From: PCC-6802 sp031388585
Lineage (GTDB): Bacteria > Cyanobacteriota > Cyanobacteriia > Pseudanabaenales > Pseudanabaenaceae
Length of the DNA: 21,168 nucleotides
Direction: 5' to 3'
Assembly (NCBI GenBank): GCA_031388585.1
Contig: JANMRU010000458.1
Coordinates: forward strand, 1-21,168
Both the position numbers and the translations under genes were made by a program. The first letter of the stretch is position 1. Each line of letters opens with the position of its first letter. Positions 6,596 to 10,561 of the stretch are shown here, piece after piece. The notes under the pieces are model-generated. The model worked only from the letters and a program-made list of their open reading frames with translations. It ran no database searches and had not been told where the DNA came from.

Positions 6596-6670
6596 CGCAG
6601 TGTAACTTAACGGTAAAGTCCCAAGCTCATAACTTGGTCTATGTGGGTTCGAGTCCCGCCACTGCTACCA
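6596..6670 (+). tRNA. tRNA-Met(CAT), initiator-like acceptor, CCA encoded
   Basis: Bases 2-7 GCAGTG pair with CACTGC, but C1 faces U72, an unpaired end as in initiator tRNAs. D-stem ACTT/AAGT; anticodon stem CCAAG/CTTGG with loop CTCATAA, anticodon CAT at 6628-6630. The three G-C pairs typical of initiator anticodon stems are absent. T-stem GTGGG/CCCGC. CCA is encoded at 6668-6670. Confidence 0.78.
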
Positions 6671-6677
6671 AAACCAT

Positions 6678-6749
6678 GTAGGGGTAGTGTAACTGGCAAC
6701 ACCTCGGTCTCCAAAACCGATGTTCTAGGTTCAAGTCCTAGTCCCCGCG
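6678..6749 (+). tRNA. tRNA-Trp(CCA)
   Basis: Acceptor GTAGGGG/TCCCCGC with one A-C mismatch at position 3; anticodon stem TCGGT/ACCGA, loop CTCCAAA, anticodon CCA at 6711-6713; T-stem CTAGG/CCTAG; discriminator G73 as expected for Trp. Confidence 0.82.
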
Positions 6750-6777
6750 CCTTTCTCTTTCTCGCATTTTATATAGT

Positions 6778-6864
6778 GGAGAGGTGGCTGAGTGGCTTAT
6801 AGCACCTTCCTGCTAAGAAGGAACGGATTAACAACCGTCGAGGGTTCAAATCCCTCTCTCTCCT
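6778..6864 (+). tRNA. tRNA-Ser(GCT)
   Basis: Type II tRNA with a long variable arm. Acceptor GGAGAGG/TCTCTCC; anticodon stem CCTTC/GAAGG, loop CTGCTAA, anticodon GCT at 6812-6814; T-stem GAGGG/CCCTC with loop TTCAAAT. Discriminator is T rather than the usual G. Confidence 0.87.
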
Positions 6865-6867
6865 TAT

Positions 6868-6941
6868 CCCCTGGTAGCTCAGTTGGTAGTAGCATCTGTT
6901 TGAAGAACAGGAGGTCGTCAGTTCAATGCTGACCTGGGGGA
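6868..6941 (+). tRNA. tRNA-Phe(GAA)
   Basis: Acceptor CCCCTGG/CTGGGGG; anticodon stem TCTGT/ACAGG, loop TTGAAGA, anticodon GAA at 6902-6904; T-stem GTCAG/CTGAC; discriminator A73 as expected for Phe. Only three bases separate it from the preceding tRNA-Ser. Confidence 0.88.
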
Positions 6942-6946
6942 CTTAT

Positions 6947-7019
6947 TGCCTTGTAGCTCAGTGGTAGTAGCTGTCGCCTGTTAAGCGAACGGTCGTAGGT
7001 TCAATCCCTACCGAGGCAG
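6947..7019 (+). tRNA. tRNA-Asn(GTT)
   Basis: Acceptor TGCCTTG/CGAGGCA; loop CTGTTAA, anticodon GTT at 6980-6982; T-stem GTAGG/CCTAC; discriminator G73 fits Asn. Confidence 0.88.
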
Positions 7020-7025
7020 TTTTGG

Positions 7026-7100
7026 TGCCGAGTAGACGAATTGGCAAAGTCACCACTCTCTGAAAGTGGAGTTGTGTAGGTTCAAGCCCTACCTCGGCAG
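7026..7100 (+). tRNA. tRNA-Gln(CTG)
   Basis: Perfect acceptor TGCCGAG/CTCGGCA; anticodon stem CCACT/AGTGG, loop CTCTGAA, anticodon CTG at 7060-7062; T-stem GTAGG/CCTAC; discriminator G73. Confidence 0.88.
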
Positions 7101-7104
7101 TTAT

Positions 7105-7178
7105 TCGGAAGTACGCAAATAGGCAAAGCGATCGCACTTTGAATGCGCTGTTTGGAGGTTCAATTCCTTCCTTCCGAG
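7105..7178 (+). tRNA. tRNA-Gln(TTG) containing a HIP1 octamer
   Basis: Perfect acceptor TCGGAAG/CTTCCGA; anticodon stem core CGCA/TGCG, loop CTTTGAA, anticodon TTG at 7139-7141; T-stem GGAGG/CCTTC; discriminator G73. The HIP1 sequence GCGATCGC (7128-7135) spans the end of the D-stem and the 5' side of the anticodon stem. Confidence 0.88.
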
Positions 7179-7181
7179 TTT

Positions 7182-7253
7182 GCTCCTGTAGCCCAACGGC
7201 AGAGGCGACCGTCTTAGACACGGTAGGTACTGGTTCGAATCCAGTCAGGAGTA
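7182..7253 (+). tRNA. tRNA with anticodon TAG (Leu by the code) and short variable arm
   Basis: Acceptor GCTCCTG/CAGGAGT (G1-U72 wobble); anticodon stem ACCGT/ACGGT, loop CTTAGAC, anticodon TAG at 7215-7217; T-stem ACTGG/CCAGT with loop TTCGAAT; discriminator A73. Bacterial tRNA-Leu has a long variable arm; this one has about five bases, so its amino acid is uncertain. Confidence 0.75.
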
Positions 7254-7257
7254 TTAT

Positions 7258-7329
7258 CCGAGTGTGGCGCAGAGGGAGCGCGGCTGCTTTGGGAGCAGAA
7301 GGTCATAGGTTCAATCCCTATCACTCGGA
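7258..7329 (+). tRNA. tRNA-Pro(TGG)
   Basis: Perfect acceptor CCGAGTG/CACTCGG; stem GCTGC/GCAGA, loop TTTGGGA, anticodon TGG at 7290-7292 followed by G37; T-stem ATAGG/CCTAT; discriminator A73 fits Pro. Confidence 0.87.
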
Positions 7330-7341
7330 TTGGGATCGCAC

Positions 7342-7415
7342 GGGTCGTTGGCAGAGCGGATTTACGCGGGTGTCTTTTAAACACTTATAGACTGGTTCAA
7401 CTCCAGTACGACCCT
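7342..7415 (+). tRNA. tRNA-Lys(TTT)
   Basis: Perfect acceptor GGGTCGT/ACGACCC; loop CTTTTAA closed by TGT/ACA, anticodon TTT at 7376-7378; T-stem ACTGG/CCAGT. Discriminator is T rather than a purine. Confidence 0.85.
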
Positions 7416-7416
7416 T

Positions 7417-7493
7417 CGCAGGGATAGAGCAATGGCGGCTCGTGACGCTCATAACGTCAATATCAGCAAGTTCAAATCTTGCCCCTGCCACCA
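7417..7493 (+). tRNA. tRNA-fMet-like (CAT), C1-C72 mismatch, CCA encoded
   Basis: Bases 2-7 GCAGGG pair with CCCTGC, while C1 faces C72, an initiator-type open end. D-stem GAGC/GCTC; anticodon stem TGACG/CGTCA with loop CTCATAA, anticodon CAT at 7450-7452; T-stem GCAAG/CTTGC; A73; CCA encoded at 7491-7493. It lacks the initiator GGG/CCC anticodon stem, and position 8 is A. Confidence 0.78.
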
Positions 7494-7498
7494 AATCT

Positions 7499-7571
7499 GC
7501 TGGTGTAGCTCAACTGGAAGAGCATCTGTCTTGTAAACAGAGGGTTACGGGTTCAATTCCTGTCATCAGCT
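7499..7571 (+). tRNA. tRNA-Thr(TGT)
   Basis: Acceptor GCTGGTG/CATCAGC; anticodon stem TCTGT/ACAGA, loop CTTGTAA, anticodon TGT at 7532-7534; T-stem ACGGG/CCTGT. Discriminator T instead of A. Confidence 0.87.
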
Positions 7572-7585
7572 TGGCGCTACTCAAT

Positions 7586-7656
7586 GCGAATGCGATGTAA
7601 CGGCAGCATGAGACGCTTCCAACGTCTTTGCGCGGGTTCAAATCCTGTCATTCGCT
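7586..7656 (+). tRNA. tRNA-Gly(TCC)
   Basis: Perfect acceptor GCGAATG/CATTCGC; anticodon stem AGACG/CGTCT, loop CTTCCAA, anticodon TCC at about 7619-7621; T-stem GCGGG/CCTGT; U73 fits Gly. Position 8 is C instead of U. Confidence 0.85.
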
Positions 7657-7658
7657 TT

Positions 7659-7672
7659 GCGGATGTGATGTA
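7659..7672 (+). pseudogene. Possible 5' remnant of a second tRNA-Gly
   Basis: GCGGATGTGATGTA matches 12 of the first 14 bases of the preceding tRNA-Gly (GCGAATGCGATGTA) and lies three bases after it. No matching 3' half is found before or after the protein gene. It may be a tRNA broken when the coding sequence arrived. Confidence 0.25.
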
Positions 7673-7694
7673 GTGACTACCAAAGGAGAAACAA

Positions 7695-7775
7695 ATGCTA
7701 CGTATATATCTCTTGCAGCTTAGCTGCCATCTTCTGAAATTCCAATCCCTTATGACTAAACAATTAAGACTATGA
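7695..7775 (+). CDS. Leucine-rich leader ORF overlapping the next gene
   Basis: A 26-codon frame with a strong ribosome-binding site (AAAGGAG from 7682, then AAACAA before the ATG). Nine of 26 residues are Leu (MLRIYLLQLSCHLL...). Its TGA overlaps the ATG of the 270-aa gene in ATGA (7772-7775), so that gene, which has no good site of its own, would be translated by coupling. GCAGC-TTA-GCTGC (7715-7727) is a small hairpin inside it. It may be a regulatory leader or a real small protein. Confidence 0.5.
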   Translation: MLRIYLLQLSCHLLKFQSLMTKQLRL

Positions 7776-8584
7776 GCGAACATCGACTGAATGAGATCAC
7801 GATTGAGCGACCCCGCAATGGCATGAGACTAAGTTCCACAAGCCTTAAGGGCAACAAGAAATTGCTCTACAAGCTTACCAAAGAAGCCAGCGTTGATGGA
7901 CTATTCCAACCCTATTTGATCAAGGTTCGGAATCGTTCAAAATATCTATCCGATCATCTTGCGCCCTTACGCCGACTGCTTTACTCAAAAGTAGGACAGC
8001 CATGGGATGGGATCTATCACGAAATATGTCAACGGCTTGATGCAAGTACAATGCTCGCTCAACATGTAATCGGTCATGTTTGGGACTATGTTGAAAGACA
8101 TGTCGAAATCGTCGATGGCATTCCCTACCGCAAAATGTCTCGAGGGTTCAGAGGTTATGAACTTGGCAACAGGTGGTATGGTGATGAGTTTTATATTTAT
8201 CCCGATACTGGCATTCTTTGTTTGGCGACGCGATCGCCAAAGACAAAACCCCAAAGCCAAAATGCACAGAGAGACGATGTTGTGATTATTGGCGATCGCT
8301 ACTATCGCAGGCTGGACGGTATTTGGTATTACATTACATTTCACGAATTACCTTCTTTAGAGAAGGTTAGAGATGTCATCTTCAAAGAATTTATTACACC
8401 TCAAGTTGCTCGTCAGGCATACGACAGGACAGTTTATGCCGCTAGTAAGCGCCAGTGCAACAAGAAGGAAATCAAACTAATTCTAGCAAAAATTACTGGG
8501 GATGTAGCTCAACGGATAGAGCGTCACTCTTCTAAAGTGACACGTGTAGGTTCAAATCCTGCCATCCTCGTTATGGGTCTGTAG
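7772..8584 (+). CDS. Unknown protein encoded inside the tRNA array
   Basis: A 270-residue basic, soluble protein. The core HLAPLRRLLYSKVGQPWDGI (residues 62-81), then HEICQRLD, HVIGHVWDYVERHVEIVDG (98-116), a Trp/Tyr-rich strand and FYIYPDTGILC (140-150) look like a conserved family that I cannot name; no catalytic motif is evident. A KRQCNKKEI motif (226-234) probably marks the natural C-terminus. The frame then runs on through all of tRNA-Arg(TCT) (residues 243-266) and stops at TAG 8582-8584, bases 8-10 of tRNA-Ala. HIP1 sites in the gene show long residence in this genome. Translation probably depends on the overlapping leader ORF. A role tied to tRNA use, processing or array maintenance is a guess from position only. 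Confidence 0.75.
   Translation: MSEHRLNEITIERPRNGMRLSSTSLKGNKKLLYKLTKEASVDGLFQPYLIKVRNRSKYLSDHLAPLRRLLYSKVGQPWDGIYHEICQRLDASTMLAQHVIGHVWDYVERHVEIVDGIPYRKMSRGFRGYELGNRWYGDEFYIYPDTGILCLATRSPKTKPQSQNAQRDDVVIIGDRYYRRLDGIWYYITFHELPSLEKVRDVIFKEFITPQVARQAYDRTVYAASKRQCNKKEIKLILAKITGDVAQRIERHSSKVTRVGSNPAILVMGL
8498..8570 (+). tRNA. tRNA-Arg(TCT), inside the 3' end of the coding frame
   Basis: Acceptor GGGGATG/CATCCTC; D-stem GCTC/GAGC; anticodon stem around loop CTTCTAA (8529-8535), anticodon TCT at 8531-8533; T-stem GTAGG/CCTGC; G73. The whole gene lies in frame within the upstream protein gene. Confidence 0.88.
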
Positions 8585-8648
8585 CTTAATTGGGAAAGCG
8601 TCTACCTTGCAAGTAGAAAGATGTCGGTTCAACTCCGATCAGAATCCA
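8575..8648 (+). tRNA. tRNA-Ala(TGC) with bulged acceptor
   Basis: Anticodon stem TCTAC/GTAGA, loop CTTGCAA, anticodon TGC at 8608-8610; T-stem GTCGG/CCGAT. Acceptor GGGTCTG pairs with CAGA-TCC if one A (8643 or 8644) is bulged; this preserves the G3-U70 pair, the Ala identity element, and A73. T8-A9-G10 is the stop codon of the protein gene. Confidence 0.82.
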
Positions 8649-8654
8649 CTGTTT

Positions 8655-8727
8655 GGGGATATAGCTCAATTGGTAGAGCGATCGTCTCTTAAGCGATTGG
8701 TTGCGGGTTCAAGTCCCACTATCCCCA
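8655..8727 (+). tRNA. tRNA-Lys(CTT)
   Basis: Perfect acceptor GGGGATA/TATCCCC; D-stem GCTC/GAGC; anticodon stem ATCGT/GCGAT, loop CTCTTAA, anticodon CTT at 8688-8690; T-stem GCGGG/CCCAC with one C-A mismatch; A73. Confidence 0.87.
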
Positions 8728-8728
8728 T

Positions 8729-8802
8729 GTGTCTGAAGCTAAAGCGGTCGCGGCGCTGGTTTGTGAATCCAGTATTAGCCAGTTCGAGTCTGGTCAGACA
8801 CC
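8729..8802 (+). tRNA. tRNA-His(GTG)
   Basis: Perfect acceptor GTGTCTG/CAGACAC; stem CTGG/CCAG around a loop with TTGTGAA, anticodon GTG at 8763-8765; T-stem GCCAG/CTGGT; C73 as in His. Position -1 is T in the DNA, not G, and position 8 is A. Confidence 0.8.
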
Positions 8803-8808
8803 TCAAAT

Positions 8809-8892
8809 GGAGAGTACCGCTGAATGGCCGGCAACTGGTCTTGAAAACCAGGGTAGGGCAACGCTCTAGGGGTTCGATCCCTCTACTCTCCT
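8809..8892 (+). tRNA. tRNA-Ser(TGA)
   Basis: Type II tRNA with a long variable arm (GTAGGGCAACGCTCT). Perfect acceptor GGAGAGT/ACTCTCC; anticodon stem CTGGT/ACCAG, loop CTTGAAA, anticodon TGA at 8842-8844; T-stem AGGGG/CCTCT. Position 8 is A; discriminator T. Confidence 0.84.
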
Positions 8893-8895
8893 TTC

Positions 8896-8969
8896 CCACC
8901 AGAGGCGGAAATAGTGACGCACACAGCCGATAACTGTGCTGACAGGAGGGGCAGTACCTCCCTGGTGGA
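8896..8969 (+). tRNA. Atypical tRNA-Ile(GAT)
   Basis: Perfect acceptor CCACCAG/CTGGTGG and anticodon stem CACAG/CTGTG. The loop CCGATAA has C in place of the near-universal U33; anticodon GAT at 8929-8931. T-stem GGAGG/CCTCC encloses GGCAGTA, lacking the TTC of a normal T-loop. Position 8 is A. Folds as a tRNA but may not function normally. Confidence 0.68.
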
Positions 8970-8973
8970 TTTA

Positions 8974-9043
8974 CCCTCTGCTAGTGGAGCTAGCACTGAC
9001 GCTACGAACGTCGGATGCGGTGGTTCAATTCCATCCAGAGGGG
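8974..9043 (+). tRNA. tRNA-Arg(ACG), last gene of the array
   Basis: Perfect acceptor CCCTCTG/CAGAGGG; anticodon stem GACG/CGTC, loop CTACGAA, anticodon ACG at 9004-9006 (A34 would need deamination to I34); T-stem GGTGG/CCATC; G73. The D-arm is short and position 8 is C. Confidence 0.78.
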
Positions 9044-9055
9044 CTTATCTATAAT

Positions 9056-9670
9056 TTATTGTGCTTGGGAATTTTTCCACCATGCACCTAAGGATAAATT
9101 TATCGATTTAAAAATGTAATATAGCAATGCGATCGTGATAAAGAAAATAAATATTGTATGCCAAAAATTTCTGGCCATAAAACTTTCAACCACAGTATTT
9201 ACTAGTCGATATGGCTTGGAAATGATATACCAACTATTCAAGCGAGGAAATCTGCCAAGATAGACTCCATATGCACAGATCAAATTTATCCCTAACTCTA
9301 TTCCAATTAGCTTTGCTATGTTGTCCTTGATTTGAAGGTAATTAAGCAATCTAATAATAGATAAAACATGGCACTGAAAACCTGCAATAAGAAAAATGAG
9401 GTATTGAGGGATAATCACAAAAATGATGCCGTTTCCCGATATCTCTGGCTCGCGCACATCACTGACAAAATGAATGATATCCGTAATTACATAGGCTGCA
9501 TTTGGCAGAAATAAGGTAAATATAATTAAACCTAACCACCAAAGGACATTACGTTTTGCTTGACGTCTGAATAGGAAGATACTGAAAGCAAATGGAATAA
9601 ATGCTAAAAATAGATTCCATGACATGAATCCAGCAATGTTATCCCAGAATAAGTTGAATGCTGTTAACAT
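9056..9670 (-). CDS. DUF1361 membrane protein
   Basis: A 204-residue protein with about six hydrophobic segments. The family signature LPNAAYVITDIIHF (about residues 55-68) and the later YLGRFPRLNSW (about 137-147) identify DUF1361. No biochemical role is known to me. It is convergent with the tRNA array, its stop lying 12 nt from the last tRNA, and divergent from the DUF92 gene. If the upstream ATG at 9658 were used for that gene, the two 5' ends would overlap. Confidence 0.85.
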   Translation of the reverse strand: MLTAFNLFWDNIAGFMSWNLFLAFIPFAFSIFLFRRQAKRNVLWWLGLIIFTLFLPNAAYVITDIIHFVSDVREPEISGNGIIFVIIPQYLIFLIAGFQCHVLSIIRLLNYLQIKDNIAKLIGIELGINLICAYGVYLGRFPRLNSWYIISKPYRLVNTVVESFMARNFWHTIFIFFITIALLYYIFKSINLSLGAWWKNSQAQ

Positions 9671-9684
9671 TTGGGTATTTGAAT

Positions 9685-10446
9685 ATGTCCGATCTCATAA
9701 ATTTATACGATCGTCAACCAATGCTAGCAAATTGGCTGATTGCCATTGGTTTTAATACTGTACTAATCGCGATCGCCCTGGCGCTGCCCCGCAAAGCACT
9801 CACTACTACAGGTATTTTGCACGCATGGTTTTTAGGTGTCATTCTGTGGGGCTGTTTAGGGTGGCAAGGCTATGCAATTATGTTTTGTTATCTGATTGTT
9901 GGCTCTGGCATTACCTACATTGGTAAAGAAATCAAAGAAGCTAAAGGCATTGCTGAAAAACGCGATGGTGCTCGAGGTCCCGAAAATCTTTGGGGCTCGG
10001 CCTTAACAGGTGCAATTTGCGCCCTAGGCTACACATTTATACCCCATCCCCTCTGGCTAGTTGGTTATACCGCCAGCATTAGTACCAAACTGTCTGATAC
10101 TACTGCTAGTGAAATCGGGAAAGCTTACGGCAAAAGTACATATCTAATTACTACACTCAAGCCAGTGCCCGCAGGTACAGAAGGCGCGATCAGTCTAGAA
10201 GGCACAGCAGCAGGCATTGTTGGCTCACTTTTGATTGCAGCGATCGCTCTGTCAGTTGGTATTCTCGCCAGCCCCTTAGCAATTGTATGGTGTGCGATCG
10301 CGGCTTTTGTGGCAACTAACCTGGAGAGCCTGATTGGTGCTACTCTACAAACCAAATGGAATTGGCTTACAAATGAGGTAGTCAATGGTATTAATACCGC
10401 GATCGGTGCTACAGTCGCAGTCTTGCTGGCGCTGGTTTGGCCATAA
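9685..10446 (+). CDS. DUF92 family protein, VTE6-like
   Basis: A 253-residue polytopic membrane protein. The conserved core is SDTTASEIGKAYGKSTYLIT followed by PAGTEGAISLEGTAAG, and ATNLESLIGATLQ near the C-terminus; this is the DUF92 (TIGR00297) pattern. The plant member VTE6 is a phytyl-phosphate kinase that recycles phytol from chlorophyll for tocopherol, and cyanobacteria carry a homologue (sll0875 in Synechocystis), so a phytyl-phosphate kinase role is likely though not proven here. ATG 9685 (MSDLINLYD) was chosen over 9658 because the earlier start would overlap the divergent gene; neither has a clear ribosome-binding site. Confidence 0.82.
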   Translation: MSDLINLYDRQPMLANWLIAIGFNTVLIAIALALPRKALTTTGILHAWFLGVILWGCLGWQGYAIMFCYLIVGSGITYIGKEIKEAKGIAEKRDGARGPENLWGSALTGAICALGYTFIPHPLWLVGYTASISTKLSDTTASEIGKAYGKSTYLITTLKPVPAGTEGAISLEGTAAGIVGSLLIAAIALSVGILASPLAIVWCAIAAFVATNLESLIGATLQTKWNWLTNEVVNGINTAIGATVAVLLALVWP

Positions 10447-10561
10447 AAAGAAAGATTGAAGAATGAAGTTTAAAGATTGAACAGTAAATAATGTGGTTTA
10501 GCGGTTAGCTCGCTAAAAGCCAAAAGCTAAAAATTAATAACTTAAAGTATGACAGATTAAA

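Noticed and set aside
7182..7253. Amber suppressor tRNA
   Set aside because: A UAG-reading suppressor needs anticodon CUA. The anticodon here is UAG, which reads CUA and CUG codons.
6284..7390. Several open frames of 65-90 codons across the tRNA genes, such as 6457-6681 and 7139-7390
   Set aside because: They run through tRNA sequence on either strand, have no ribosome-binding sites and encode no recognisable protein.
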